The notes under the pieces: generated by a model
Database searches by the model: none
Seen by the model: the letters and a program-made list of their open reading frames with translations, nothing else
What the model was told of the DNA's origin: nothing
Shown here: positions 33,501 to 48,500 of the stretch, one piece after another
Layout of the letters: each line of letters begins with the position of its first letter
Numbering within the stretch: the stretch's first letter is position 1
Program-made: the position numbers and the translations under genes
NCBI GenBank assembly: GCA_017506865.1
Contig: JAFCMP010000018.1
Location: forward strand, 248,001-312,000
Source of the DNA: Tribonema minus
Taxonomy: Eukaryota > Sar > Xanthophyceae > Tribonematales > Tribonemataceae
DNA length: 64,000 nt
Direction of reading: 5' to 3'

Positions 33501-36500
33501 GGCTGCTTGTAGCTTCTACAGTCGTGCAATCTTTCTTGGAAAATGCCTTTGACAGGCTGCTTGTAGCTTCTACAGTTGTGCAGTCCTGCTTGTAATAGCC
33601 TCAAATGCGTCTGTGCCATGTCCCAGCATGCCAACACTATGAAAGACGCACTGCACGGCCCGCGCTCGGCCCCCGCTGCACTATCATGACAGATGCCTCA
33701 GTACACAGCATCACATAAGCACCTCAGCACCACCTGACTCTGCTACTTGCACGCCTCCTTTTTTAGCTTCACCGATCGCTGTTTTTAGAATTGCTTCAAG
33801 TTCAGGGCTTAATGTTTTACCTGATTGAATACCTGAAAAAACAGGCCTCGTTGGAGTCCTCTTCACTGTCAGTTTGAGCGAAGAAGCAGATGATGTCACC
33901 GCAGCGGGCCTGGTACAACCTGCTGCCTATCACCCATCAACCCTAGCTAGTGGACAGTGCGAGGCACGTTGCTGCTACTGCTGACGAGCATCGTCTCTGC
34001 CACCGCAGCCGCGCAGACTACAACAGCATGATGTAGAAAAACATGTACTTCAAAGTATCCAATTATAACTATATAGCATACATGTCCATGTATAGAAGGG
34101 CGAACGTGAACGCAAATGCAAACCGAACATCAGATGCTTGCGCCGGATCAATGACACCCGGACAATTGAAGTCCAACTGGAAGTAGAGAGCTCCGAAATT
34201 GGTCGTGCGACGCTTACGCTTAGTCCATCACGCCGGGAAGTCTCTCACAATGTACTTTGCATCAACTCGCTCAGGGCGCGAAAAAGCCCGAATGATTGAT
34301 ATCAAAGCTTATAGCACAAATTTACGTAATTCATGTGACGATCTGAAAGTGTCACAGCGTACTTCAAACGAGGAAACGCGCAAAGGTCGTGAGGCGTCGC
34401 GCAACGTATCGCTATCGACGCGCGCAGGCTTCAGCAGCATCAACATGGCAAAAGTCATCAACGGGATGCTTGCGCCAAATCAATGACCCCCGGACACAAA
34501 AACTCTACCTTGAAATGGAGTATCCACAAAGGTCGTGCGACGCTTACGCTAAGTCGGTCATGCCGGAAAGTCTCTCTCAATGTGCTTTGAATGATAATGC
34601 ATGCCAAGGTCGTGAGACGGCGTGCAACGTATCGCCATTGCTACAACAGCATCAACATGGCAAATGTCGTGAACGGGTCGCACTTATTTATTAAGCTTGT
34701 GGCACACATCTACTGTACGTGTCACGTGACGATCTGAAAATGTCACAGCGTACTTCAAACGAGGAAATGCGCAAAGGTCGTGAGACGTCGTGCAACGTAT
34801 CGCTACTGACGTGCAGGCTACAACAGCATCAACATGGCAAATGTCATCAACGGGTCGCACCGCCTCTGGGCGACGCTGGTGTTCTGGTACGGCTTCGTCG
34901 CCCTCGTCCTGCACTGCTTCTGGCGCGAGTGGCTAGTGTACCTGCCGCTGCGCCAGCGCTACCTCGTGGAGGGCGACGTGGACACACCACAGGAGTACAG
35001 GTGAACCGCGGGCATCTGTGTGTGCCCAGTGTGTACTGCTGTCGCTAGCGTGCATCTTCTATGTATTACGGTTTTGGTATATATACATCTCAGTACCTGA
35101 GGTACACTGTACGCCGCAGGAGTACAGGTGAACTGCAGGTTTTTCGTGTGTACCGGGTCTGTACTGCTGTCATAATGGACTTGTGGATTCCATACGGGGC
35201 TTGCATGACAGCTTGAGTACGTAAGGGACACTGTACGCCGCAGGAGTACAGGTGAACCGCAGGGTGTGTGTACCCGGTGTGTACTGCTGTCACACTGGAC
35301 TGATGAATTGCGTGTATTAGTGCTTGTACTGTATGACAGCATCAGTATATTGAGTTATGCGTTTGTATGCTGCAAACGCTTATCGCGCGTGCAGGCACAC
35401 ATCGGCGCAGGTCAAGCAGTCCATCCCCATGATGGAGCACACGTATGGGCGCACATCTTTTTTTGTTTGGCACACATCGAATAATACATGGAGAAGGCCA
35501 GCTCATTACTCCATATTGGCATGCGCACCCAGTGCAACTCGCTCCGCCTTCACTGCGGTGGACCAGAACTCAAATGTGACGCCCATGTAATCAATTTCAC
35601 TGAGCGCTGCTGCTCTCTCGCGCGCGCGCAGGTACACGCTGCAAGTCGAGTCCATCCCCATGATGGAGCGCAAGCCGGAGCGCCTGTACCGCTACTTCGA
35701 TGAGCTCTTCCCCGGCGGCGTCGTCAAGGTCAACCTGTGCCTCAACACGGAGGAGCTGGAGGCGACGCTCGCGGCGCAGCACGCCGCGCGCAACGCTTAC
35801 GAGGCCGCCGTGGCAGGTACTGACAAATACGCTATCCTTCTATATATATAGAGAGAGAGAAGTATGTACTGTTCGTGTTCTGATTCTGTGCGCTCGTTCT
35901 GATTCTGTGCGCTCAATGTATATATAGATTCAGAGAAGCATAATACTGTTCTTGTTTTAATTCCGCTACGCACAAGCGGAGCCTGCGCCCTGTGCGCCAA
36001 AGCTCGCGATGCAACACGCCTCGTAGGCGCCGCGTACGCGCAGCGCGTACGAGGCCGCCGCAGCAGGTGCGTCACACTCGTTTTCGGTGTGAAGTTGGCA
36101 CGTCGCTCGTACTGTGTGTGAAGTTGTAGCAGTTGAAATGCAGCACTTTGACGAGCTCTTCGCGGGCGGCGGCGTCAAGGTCAACCTATGCCTCAACACG
36201 GAGGAGCTGGCGCAGCACGCGGCCCGCAACGCGAATGAAGCTGCAGTGGCAGGTATGAAGAGCGTAAGGCATTCTCTCCGGCAGGTTCCGGGTGCAGCGC
36301 AGAATGTGTGCTGGAAGGGTGCCGTCATGGCCGGTACATCGCACTCGTATTTCGTGAAGTTGTAGCACTTCAAGTGCAGCACCTGGCTCACCGCCGTTAT
36401 TGGTCGCGCGCGCTGCTTGCTGTGCCCAGTCCAGGATGTCATCGGCAGCGCGCAGCCACAGCGTATGGACCTCTGCGTACGCATGGACAGGCCCTTGGAG

Positions 36501-39500
36501 CGTGCTGACAGAATCTGACACTTTTCTTATTGCTGCTCACTAGCCTCGAATGCTAAAAAGCTTGCACACAGATGTCTTATCGACTACTGTGGGTATGATG
36601 GCACTGTTTGACTCGTGGCCAATGACTGCAGCAGCGGCGACCAATTATTGATGGAAGGCACTTGCGGCTAACCATCCCTTGTCACCTAGAGCTCTACGAT
36701 CTTTTGATTCGTTTCTATGCTGTGTTCCAATGTAGAGAGCTGCTGCGCACTACCCTGTTGCTCCACACCGACAGAGGTAGACATCAAGGTGGCCAATGAC
36801 ACAGAAGACAGACGCCAGTGGTGTGCTGCTAGAAGTGATTGTATTGTGGTCTGTGCACCGGCAGGTGCAAATGCCGTGACCGCCAAGCGTGCAAACGGCA
36901 ATGAGCATGTAACTGCCATGTGCTCCAACACTTAGGGTCAGGCTTCCGGTTAGGGCTCAGCACCGTACCTGCGCGCCAAAGCACTACGCCACGGGCTCAC
37001 TGTTGTTACTGTTTGCTGCATGCGCGCGCTGCCGCAGTCCGCGAGGCGAGCGGTGGCAGCGTTCAGCCGCAGAAGCGACTCGGAGGCTTCCTGTGCTGTG
37101 GCGGCCGGAAAGTGAACGCGATACCCTACTATGAGGTCAGTCGATCGCGCCCCCGTTCGCACTGCTGCCGCCAACACTAAGGCCACCACCGCGTGCTTCC
37201 GTTGCGTTTTGTTGCTTTGGCTTGTTTCCCCCCCCTCGTGTTGCTATCAATCTACCGCTATTGCCATCGCATACTCGGGCATTTGGCTGCCGCCACCTCC
37301 ACCACCGCGCCTGCCGCTGTTGCCAACTTCGGCGCTGCCGTTGCTGCGCCTGCCGCCGCTGACCGCTGCGGACGCCGCATACTCTGGTTGCGTGTTTGTT
37401 GCTTTAGCTGGCTTTTCTCACGTTGCTTTCAATGCCAATACTGCTTATGCACGTTCATCTGGCCACCGCCACCACCACTACTGCCGCCGCTGCCGCTGCC
37501 GCAGCTGCATACTTTGGTTGCGTTTTTCTTGTTGTTGCTTCGGCTTGCCTTCTCACGTTGCTATTTTTATCACATACTGGAAGTACCTTCTAAGTACCAA
37601 TATTGCCAATGCAAGTTCGGTATCTCCACCACACCGCTCCCGCCGCTGTTGCCAACATCGGTGCGCCCGCTGCCGCCGCCGCCGCTGCGCTGCAGAAAGA
37701 GATGGCGCGCCTGACGGCGGAGGCGGAGGCGGCGCACGCGGAGCTTGCATGCTTCTCGCAGGAGCTCGCCGAGTCCGACACGGCTCAGCTGACGCGCGCG
37801 ATGCGCAAGGGCATCAGCATCAAGGGCGGCGTGGACCTCGGCATGGAGGTCGTCGGCATACACGCTAAGGTGGGCGCACTGTGCATGTATGTGTACATGT
37901 AAATAGGGCATCCGCGCCAAGGGTAGGTACCTATCTACACCATGGGTAGGTATGTGTCATGAGAGAGGGCATCAGCATCAAGGGCGGCGGCGACCTCGGC
38001 ATGGAGGTTGTCGGCATACACGCCAAGGTACGTGCGAGGGGGGGGGAGGGGGTATGCATGTATATGTGTATGGAGGGGCATCGACATCCGCCCAACCAGC
38101 AATTTGGGGGAGCACGGACCTGTGACCATGGTGTCGTGGCAGATCTTGCCCTTGAAGTGCAGGCATGCTTGGCCCTAGGGGGAGGGGGGGGGGGGGCGTA
38201 TGCATGTATGTATGCATGTAAACAGGGCACCTACGCCAAGGGTAGTTGTTCGCACCAGGGGCAGGTATGCATGTGTTTGGGCGGATGCGTCAAGGGCGGA
38301 GTTGACCTCGGCTTGGAGGTCGTTGGCATACACGTCAAGGGATGGGGGGGGAAGGTGGAGGGGTATGCATGTATGCATGTATGGTATACACAGCTTTCCT
38401 GTTCCCGAACGCCAACCCCTCCCCCCCCCCCTCCCCTCTCGAGCACGTACCTCCTTACACAGTGGAAGCACAGACTAGGGGATGAGGAATCCCCCGGAAA
38501 AAGCCAATGCACACTACCATCCCCTTCCCCCCCCCGGTCCCGCCGCCCTGAGCACTCCGGTTTCCTTCACCCTAACACCAACCCCCCCCCCCCCAAAAAA
38601 AACACACACACACACAGCTTTCCTTTGCCCTTACCCCCCCCTCACCCCCCCCTTACCCCGCCCCGTGTGCAGTTCCACTCGATAGACGGCGAGCCGCGCG
38701 AGCTCGCGCTCGCGCGCCGCTGGCGCCACGTCACCAGCGCCACCGCCTTCGTTACGCTCAACTCGCTCGTCGCCAAGCAGGCTGCCGTGCAGTGCGAGGT
38801 GTCGGGCGACGCGTTCGCGTTCGCGACGCGCCCCGCGCCGGAGCCGCACGACGTGCTGTGGGCCAACGTGACGGTGCCGGCGGCGATGCAGCGCAACAAG
38901 AGGACGCTCGCCAACTGCCTGTGGGCGGCGGGGGTCGGGTTCTGGGCGATCCCTGTGGCGTTCACGCAGACCATCTCGAACCTGGATGAGCTCAAGAAAC
39001 TGGCGCCGTGGTGAGTTGCGCGACGCATGCGACTCTCACCAGTGAGTGAGTGAGTGAGTGAGTTTTGGGTACTTGGCGCGAGCCCCGTCACGTTCACGCA
39101 GACGATCTCGAACCTCGATGAACTCAAGAAGCTGGCGCCGTGGTGAGTCACGAGTGAGTGAGTGAGTCAGCGAGCAAGTGAGTAGTGGGTTCTGGGCGAT
39201 CCCCGTGGCGTTCACGCAGACGATCTCAAACCTGGACGAGCTCGAGAAGCTGGCGCCGTGGTGCGTTGCGCGACGCATGCGACTCTCACCAGTGAGTGAG
39301 TGAGTGAGTGAGCATTGGGTACTTGGCACAATCCCCATCGCGTTCGCGCAGGCGATTTCGAACCTGGACGAGCTTGAGAAGCTGGCGCCGGGGTGAGTCA
39401 CCAGTGATTGAGTCAGTGAGTGGGTACTGGGCGATCCCGGTGGCATTTACACAGACGAGTCCGAACCTGGACGACCTTAAGAAGCAGGCGTTGTGGTGAG

Positions 39501-42500
39501 TCGCCATGGTACCTTAGGAATGTAAATGAGTGAGTGAGTAAGTGAGTATTAGGTTCTGGGCGATCCCCGTCGCGTTCACGCAGACGATTTTGAATCTGCA
39601 CGAGCTCGAGAAGCAGGCGCCGTGGTGAGTTGCGTGATGCACGAGTCACCAGCAAGTGAACGAGTGAGTGGGTGAGTGGGTGTGTACCTTACGTTGTGCA
39701 GCGGCGTGGGCTGCGGGCGTGCCGCTGTCTAGCCGACTGTGCGTCGAGTATTCCCGTGGCATGTCAACTTGAAGTGCAGTTTGAAGTACGCGCCCTGTGG
39801 CACGCGCCCGGACGAATGCAGACTGCGCGCGCCCCTGATGTGGCCCTGGGTCTTGGGTTAGGACTGCGGTAAGAGTCAGGGTTGGGGTGAGGGTGAGGGT
39901 TAAGGTTTGGGACTGCTTGCGGCACACATTTCTGATCTGCACTTTGCCCCTGCCCCCCCCCGTTCCCCCCCCCCCCTGTTTGTCCAGGCTGTGGATACCG
40001 GCTCCGGGCACCTTGTTCTATGAGATCCTGAGCAGTTATTTGCCGGTGAGCCCTGCTCGCGGCAGCTGTGAAGACAGTCTTGCTGAGCGTTTACTCTAGC
40101 AGGGGGGGCAAGGGTCAGGGGGCAGTCAAGGTGGTGCTCACCGCATTGAAAGAACGGCGCCTGTGACTTGCCAACTTCAAGTACTCAGGGGTAGTCAAGG
40201 TGGTGCTCACCGCCTTGAAGAACGGCGACTGTGACTTGCCAACTTGAAGTACGCGTGCTGCGTTTTGCCCTGCTTGTCAGTGTAGCAACGCTCGAACCAC
40301 ATACCTCATCTGAAATCCCGATCACGCAGGTCATCGCGCTGATGCTGCTCATGATGCTGGTGCCGCGGGCCATCGCCAAGCCCACAAACTTCAATTTGAA
40401 GTATCTTGATCCCCGCACCGCAGTTCGTCGCGCTGATGCTGCTCATGATGCTGGTGCCCTGGGCCATCGCCAAGTCCACAAGCTTCAACTTGAAGTATCT
40501 CGATCCCTGCACTGCAGGTCAGCGCGCTCATGCCGCTTATGATGTTGTTACCGCGGGCCATCACAAAGTCCGCCGTGTTCTTGCAAGTACGCGCTTTGCG
40601 CTCCGCCCTGCTCCCTCGCCAGTGCGGCGCCTCCAACCACAAACTTCAACTTGAAGTATCTCAAACCCCGATCACGCAGGTCATGGCGCTCATGCTGCCC
40701 CATGATGCTGGTGCTTGATTCCCTTCGCATTGGTTCAAAGACATCTGAGTGCCAATGCTGCACCCCGATCATAGATGTCCGTCGGACTGTTTGAACTATG
40801 GTCGATGTTAAGACCGCGAGGTGATCGCTGCCACTGCTCGCAGGTCATCGCGCTGATGCTGCTCATGATTCTGGCACCGCGGGCCATCACCAAGACCGCC
40901 GTGTTTTTGCCGTACGAGCGTTGCGCTTGTTGCCCGGCTCCCACGTCAGTGCAGCGCTGCCTCGAGCCACATACCTCAACTTGAAGTATCTTAAATCCCG
41001 ATCATGCAGGTCATCGCGCTCATGCTGCTCATGATGCTGGTGCCGTGGGCCATCACCAAGTCGGCGGTGTCGTTCATGAGGCTCAAGTCGGCATCGGCCG
41101 TTGACCTCTACGTCTTCAAGTGGCACTTCGGCTTCCAGCTCGCCAACCTGTGGCTCGGTGAGACTTCAATTCCATTTCTGCATGGGCAGGGCAGGGACTT
41201 GCGAGGTTGTAGCGTCAGCGCTCGTTCTCTGCGTGTAGTGTGAACAATCCGCGACAAATCTACATAGTAGAATTAATGATATTTTTCTTCACAGCGTCAA
41301 GCCTGCGCTCAAGTCGGCGTCTGCCGTTGACCTCTACGTGTTCAAGTGGCACTTCGGCTTCCAGCTCGCCAACCTGTTGCTTGGTATGGCGGCTGAGTTC
41401 TTTGTACTGTAAAACTTCAAGTCCAGAAAGGTTTTAGCTCAACTTCATACAATACTTCGCGGTCAACCTTAAGTTTGGCCGCTGTCGCGTGCCCGCAGTG
41501 CTCATCGGCGGCAGCATCTTCGAGCAGTTTGGCGCCCTCAACACCGTCCCGCCAGTGTCATGAATCACGACTCTTGATCGCGGTCGTCTCCGAGTATACA
41601 CCATGAGTTGAAGTATACAACTCCTCAACTTCAAGTAGAAAACTTCCAAGTTAAACTTCAAGCACAAAACATCATGTATAAACTCATATTCGACACACCG
41701 TGAGTTGAATGAAGTCTACACATCTGATATGTGAATCTGACCGCCGCGCCATTGCGCACCCGCAGTGCTCATCGGCGGGAGCATCTTTGAGCAGTTCGGC
41801 GCCCTCAACGCCGACCCTGCGAGCGTGGTCACCACCGTCGCCTCCAAGCATGAACCTCAAACGAAGCACGACTGGACGTCCGAAACCTCCCGCACCATCA
41901 AGTTCAAAACTCCACGTTGTAATTGAGGTTTGACCATTGTTGCTTTATTCGCAGTTCTCATTGGCGGCAGCATCTTCGAGCAGTTCGGCGCCCTCAAGAA
42001 GAACCCCGCGAGCGTCGTCACCACGGTCGCCTCCAGCATCCCCGGCGCGTCGCAGTTCTTCCTCAACATGGTCACACTGGAAGTTACTAAACTGCTACTC
42101 AAATGCCGCTGTCGTGTACACGCAGTGCTCATTGGCGGCAGCATCTTTGAGCAGTTTGGCGCCCTCAAGAAGAACCCCGCGAGCGTCGTCACCACCGTCG
42201 CCTCCAAGCATGAACCTCAGAGCAAGCATGGCTTGAGGGTATAAAACCTCAGTTTTGACGCTTAATGTACTAAAGATAAATTTTTATTTCACCGCTGCTG
42301 CGTGCCCGCAGTGCTCATCGGCGGCAGCATCTTCGAGCAATTCGGCGCCCTGAAGAAGAACCCCGCGAGCGTCGTCACCACCGTCGCCTCCAGCATCCCC
42401 GGCGTGTCGCAGTTCTTCCTCAACATGGTCATCACGTCCACGTACGCGGGACTGTTCATGGAGCTGAGCAGGGTGGTGACCATCGCCGTCAACGCGCTGC

Positions 42501-42517
42501 TGGGCGGGGTGAGGAGC

Positions 42518-42568
<51 letters not shown>

Positions 42569-45500
42569 GCGCAAATAATACTTTGTTTGCTTCGCTGAGG
42601 GGAGAGCAGGCAGGGCATGCGCTGCAACTTGCATGCACACAGAGCGATGATGGATGAATGTATGTGTGGTCTACAAAACCATCGCCGTCAACGCGCCGCT
42701 GGGCGGGGTGAGGAGCGCTGCTGCTGCGCGTAAATAGACCCGTTTACTTTCTAGAAATGTTTTCATTTTCTTCCTCAACATAGTCATCACATCCACGTAC
42801 GCGGGACTGTTCATGGAGCAGAGCAGAGTGGTCACCATCGCCGTCAACGCGCTGCTGGGCGAGGTGAGGAGCGCTGCTGCTGCGCGTAAATAGAACCGTT
42901 TACTTTCTAGAAATGTACTTCGAACTATATATATTTTTTCTCGGCATAGTCATCACATCCACGTACGCGGGACTGTTCATGGAGCTGAGCAGAGTGGTCA
43001 CCATCGCGGTCAACGCGCCGCTGGGTGGGGTGAGGAGCGCTGCTGCCGCGCGAATTGTTTCTGCTTAGCATTGGAAAGCAGGCAGGGCAGGCACAACAAC
43101 ACCGTGCATGTACACAGAGCGATAAACTGTTGTTCACGAATCAACAGAAAACTGTATTTATTTATTTTTTAAGTTTTTGACCGAGGTCTACGCGTCAAGT
43201 GCCCTCGCCGCACCTTGCGCAGCGGCCCGTGCTCAGCGCACCTAGCCGTTGAATTGATTGGTCTAGACGCTACACACCACTCAAACCGCTTCTCACGCAT
43301 GCACACCTGCATACATATAGACATCGGTGCCACTCACGCTGCTCCCCGCGCTTGCCGCCGCCGCTGCGTGCACCCTCACGCACAGTCATTCTTGCATCTG
43401 CTGTAGCAGTTCTCGCATCTAGCCATTGGCGCCACTCAAGCTGCTTCTCACGCATGCATGCGCTGCCGCCGCCGCTGCAGCTGCGTGCACCCTCACGTGC
43501 AGTTCTCCTCAATTCTAGCAGTTCTTGCATCTAGCCGGACCTCGCATCTACTTGACATTTCTCACATCTAGCCATCCGCGCATCCAGCAGTGCTCAAATC
43601 TAGCCAGTGGTGCCACTCACGCCGCTCCTCCCGCATGCAGACATGCCCTGCTGCCGCCGCCGCCGCGTGCGCGCGCATGCGCGCAATTCTCCTCGCATTC
43701 AGCAGTTTTTGCATCCAGCAATTCTCACAGTTTTTGCATCCAGCAATTCTCACATCTAACCGTCGGCGCAACTTGCTGCTCGTAATTGCATGCGCTGCTG
43801 CCACCGCCGCTGCTGCGTGCGCCTCGCGTGCGCAGTTCTTCTCGGACAAGAAGAAGTCGCAGCGGATGCTCAACGCGCGCAGCGACCCGCCGTCGTTTGA
43901 CTGGGGCGGCACTTTCCCGCCGATCATCTTCATCTTGCTGGTACGTACGTACGCCGCCCGTGGCGTGACGTGACGCTCCGACACAAGTGTGTTCAACTTC
44001 CTGTACAGTAACTTCAGAAAAGTACTCCACCGGGGACTTTAATTCCCCACTCAAAGTCGCAGTGGGCATGCCGCGTCCACCCGCAAAAGCTCCTGCGACT
44101 ACACTGGTAGCCTGCTCTCACATGCTCCTGCTATCTTGGGAGTATGCGAGGTCGGGGTCCGGGTTCAGGTTAGGATTAGGGTTCGGGTTAGAGTTAGGGT
44201 CAGGAACTGCCAGCGCAACGACGCACCAGCGTCATGATCAAGTACTCTCCACGCTGATGATGAGCTGTGCAACTTGGGGTTGGGGTTAGGGTTTGGGTTA
44301 GGTTCCACAAGCACCCGTCGCACACACGTTTGCGCGTGCAAGCGGTCCCCCCCCCCCCCTCTCGCCGTCTCGTCCTGCATGCGCGGTTAGCTGCAACACA
44401 GGCTTTAACAGGTCGTGCCTGTCGTCGTCTGACGTGCTGAACGCTTCATCAAACTGCATGCTCTAATATTGTGCAGCATTGCTCCACACGTACACGTGCA
44501 TGCAGCAGCGCTCGCCGCCCCTCGCCCATTGACGCTCCGCCTCTACTGTAACTTTGTATGGCGCCAACTTCAACTCTCGTCCCGCGAAAAACTGCGCAGA
44601 AGCGCTCCACGCAACGTCCCCACGCAGCAGTTCCCGCCGTCCCTCACACTCACGCTCGTCGACGCTCCGCCCCTAACTTTAACTTGCACCAACTTCAACT
44701 TTTGCGCGTCACCTCTCTACCTCTTACTTCGTCTTGATGCCAACTTAAACCTTTGCCCGTCAAATGCTCCGCCTGTTGCCTGGCGTGTAACACAAATATC
44801 AACTTCAACTCTTGCTCTCCTGGGGCGTACGTCAGCCTGGTGTATGTGTGCATTGTGCCGGTCATCCCAGCCCTTCTGCGCGGTCTTCTTCGGCCTGACA
44901 CCAGCTTCAAATTAAAATTTCGCCCGTCGAAACGCTCCGCCTCTTACCTCGTGTGTAACACCAACTTCAACTTTAACTGTTGCTTTCTCCGCGCGTGCGC
45001 ACGCAGGTCGGCTTGGTGTATGTGTGCATCGTGCCCATCATCCAGCCCTTCTGCGCGGTCTTCTTCGGCCTTGCGTACGTCGTCTACAAGCACCAGGCGC
45101 TGCACGTCTACGCGCGGCCCGCGGAGGGGGGCGCTGCGTACTTCCCCCTGGTGAGTCTTGGAGTAGTTAACATGTGTTGCGTACGCAGACTTTGGGGGGG
45201 GGGCGTGGTGCTACCGAGTTGCATCCACTCCGTCCTCTCATTGCGGATGTGTATCGATTGTCTTGTACGACTGCTTTCCAAGCTAGAATACCAGCTGGTA
45301 CTCCGCTGCAGCCGCTTGGCTGTCCTTGCTGGTCGGTGCCATGCAAGGAGCACTGCACACGCTGCTGCCTCTCGGCCTTGCATATGTTGTCTACACGCAC
45401 CAGGCGCTGCACGTCCACGCACAGCCTGCGGAAGGGGGCGCCGCGTATTTCCCCCTGGTGAGTCTCACGGTGACAATGAGCATTCAAACTAGGGGGTACC

Positions 45501-48500
45501 ACTGGGGGGGAGAGAGGGGAAAGGGCAGACGAGGCGGTAGGGGTAAGGGTAGGGGTAGGGGTAGGGGTAGGGTTCAGCTTCAGGTATATGCACATCTGTG
45601 GCGGGAGGTGCCGTGTACTTCCCGCTGGTGAGCCTCAGGGACAGACGTAGGTTTAGAACGCCACAAGGGCTTCAGATAGGCTGTAGGGGGGGGGGGGGGA
45701 GGGGGGCAATGGGGTATAGCTAGAATGTCCTTAGGGTTTCAGGTTCGGGATAAATGTGGGGGCAGGCGTAGGGGCAAGGGTAGGGGGTGGTGCTAGTGGT
45801 AGGCATAGGATAGAAAGATCCTAAGGGGTGAGTCTTGTGGTCAGAGGTGGGGTTGGGGTTAGAATTAGGGTTCAAATAGGAGTGCACGGGTGTGGTTGCT
45901 GGAGCTATGTATGCGTTGATGATTTCGACAAAGAATCGACCTTGAGTCTGACTTGACTCCTCAACAGCATCAACTCACGACTCTGACTGACTTGCCCCCG
46001 CCGCTGCTGCGGTTAGGGTTGGGGTTGGTCCTACATGTAAGTGGTTGATCTGTGGATCAATGATAATCACGCCTCATGATGCGCCAAGATGCTGACAATT
46101 TTTTCTTCTGGTCTCCTCGCTTTCAATACGCTTTACACGCTCACGATCAATTGACGACTCTGACTTGACTTGCCCCCGCCGCAGTTGTACACCCTTATGA
46201 TGTCGTTCTTGTACACGGCGGAGGTGGTCATGATGTATACGTTCATGACTTGGACAAAAGCGTCGACTCGTGAGTCTGACTTGACTCCTCAACGGCATCA
46301 ACTCACGACTCTGACTTGACTTGCCCCCGCCACAGCTGTACACCCTCATGGTTTCGTGCTTGTACACGGCGGATGTGGTCATGATGTACACGTCAACAAA
46401 AGCGTCGAGTCGTGAGTCTGACTTGACTTCTCAACAGCATCAACTTACGACTCTGACATGACTTGCCGCTGCCGCAGTTGTACACCCTCACGATGTCGTG
46501 CTTGTACACGGCGGAGGTGGTCATGATGTAAACGTTTACAAACTTTGAAAGCGTTGACTCGTGAGTCTGACTTGACTTCTCAACAGCATCAACTCACGAC
46601 ACCGACTTGACCTGCCGCTGCCGCAGTTGTCAACTCACGACTCTGACTTGACCTGCCGCTGCCGCAGTTGTACACCCTCATGATGTCGTGCCTGTACACG
46701 GCGGAGGTGGTCATGATGGTCTACTTTGGCATCAAGGAGGGGACCAGGCAGACGCCCATGGCGTTCGTCGTTATCGTCGTCACCGCCCTTTACGATACGT
46801 ACGTACAATATGTTAACTTCAATGTTGTAACTGGGTAGTGTATGTGCTGATACGTATACTCTACATTGTGCATGATGTGTCGCCTTGAAAGAAGACGGGC
46901 GCGCATTACGCTTTTACATGGGATTGTTTCTGTACTTCGAGTTGAAGTATGATGGATGGTAGGTCACCAGGCAGCCAGCCGCCCACGGCGTTCGTCGTCA
47001 TCGTCGGCACCGCCCTATACGACACGTACGTATTATATGTGTACGTACGCATGCATGATGATTGTGTACTTGCGTGTAAGTATGGTACTTGAGTAGTGCT
47101 GTAACGATGCGCGCATGCTACGGAAGGTGAGTATGACGTGCCGCCTTCAAGATGCAGCATCGCTAAGTTTCCTCTGCGACGGCCGCCTATAATGATTTAT
47201 GTACACACTTGAAGGTACTATGAAGTTTGACTTGTAGTTGTGCTTCACGTTGAAGTGACATCATCGTGCATGACACGTGAGTGCTGTTGCGCAGGTATTT
47301 CATTTTGCTTTGCCGCCTTCACTATTCGAAGCTCAGCACATGAACTGCCTGGTTGCACTGTTTGTCGTCCCTTCACAACGACCCCTGGAGTCAGCTTCAA
47401 CTTGAAGTTGACATCAAGGGGTTGGGCTTAGGACCACGGGGTTAGAAACGCGCCGCCCCCCTCGGTGACGTACCCCCCAATCCGCCTGCGCCGCAAACAT
47501 GCATGCAGCGGAGCCCGACACGCGTATGCAAGCGTTTAGGCTGAGGCCCCTACTTCTAGGAAGTGTCAAGTAGAGAGTAAGATTTCAGGTTAGGGTTGGG
47601 GCTAGGGGCTAGGAGGGCTGGGTCTTCCTGGTCCCCGTCTCACGCCCCCCCAATCCCCCTACCCCGCTCAGGCACCTGCGCAGGAACCTGGCGCACGTGG
47701 GCAAGACGCTGCCGCTGCGCGCCACGCGCAATAGTTTAGGCTGAGGCTTCTACTGTACCTTGAAGAAGTGGCAGGTTGAAGGTAGCGTTGAGGTTCGGTC
47801 TAGGGCTAGGGCTATCTGCTTTCATCCCCCTTGCTCACCCCCCCCCCCCCAATCCCTCAGTCATCTGCGCAGGAACCTGGCGCGCGTGGGCAAGACGCTG
47901 CCGCTGCGCGCAGCGCGCGCCGCAGATGTAACTGCTGCCGCCAACGCCGCCGCCGCCAATGGCGCTGCTGCGCCGGATGAGCTCACCAAGGATCTGGAGT
48001 CGGTGCCGCTGCGCAGCCGCATCGGGTCGCACGACATATTCGCCGAGATGGTGAGTCACGAGTTGTGAGTCATGAGTCATTGCTACAAATATTTTGAGTG
48101 CGTCTCGCGAGTCACGGCTGCGCAGGCGTACCGGGTCGCATGACATAATTCGCTGGGACGTTGAGTCATAAGTTTTAAGGCAGGAGTCATGAGTCATTGC
48201 TGAGTGTGGCTCGCGGCTGCGCAGCCGCGTCAGGTCGCACGACATATTTGCCGAGATGGTGAGTTACGAGTTGTGAGTCATGATTCAAGAGTCATGACTC
48301 ATTGTGAGGAACCATTGCTGAGTGCGTCTCAAGAGTCATGGCCGCACAGGCACACGTTAGTCATGAGTCATGATTCATTGTCATGAGTCATTGCTGAGCG
48401 CGTCTCACAAGTCACTGCTGCGCAGCCGCATCAGATCGCACAACATATTCGCCGAGATGGTGAGTCGCGGGTTGCGTGTGATGAGTTGCGAGTCATTGTG

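Noticed and set aside
37131..37868. Plus-strand open frame of 245 codons in channel A
   Set aside because: It crosses an intron of tandem units; exon 8 in a different frame (from 37696) matches the family and the required phase.
39050..39640. Treating each exon-edge copy as a separate coding exon
   Set aside because: Joining the intact exon to the next one already gives the full family alignment in phase, and adding copies would duplicate a membrane segment.
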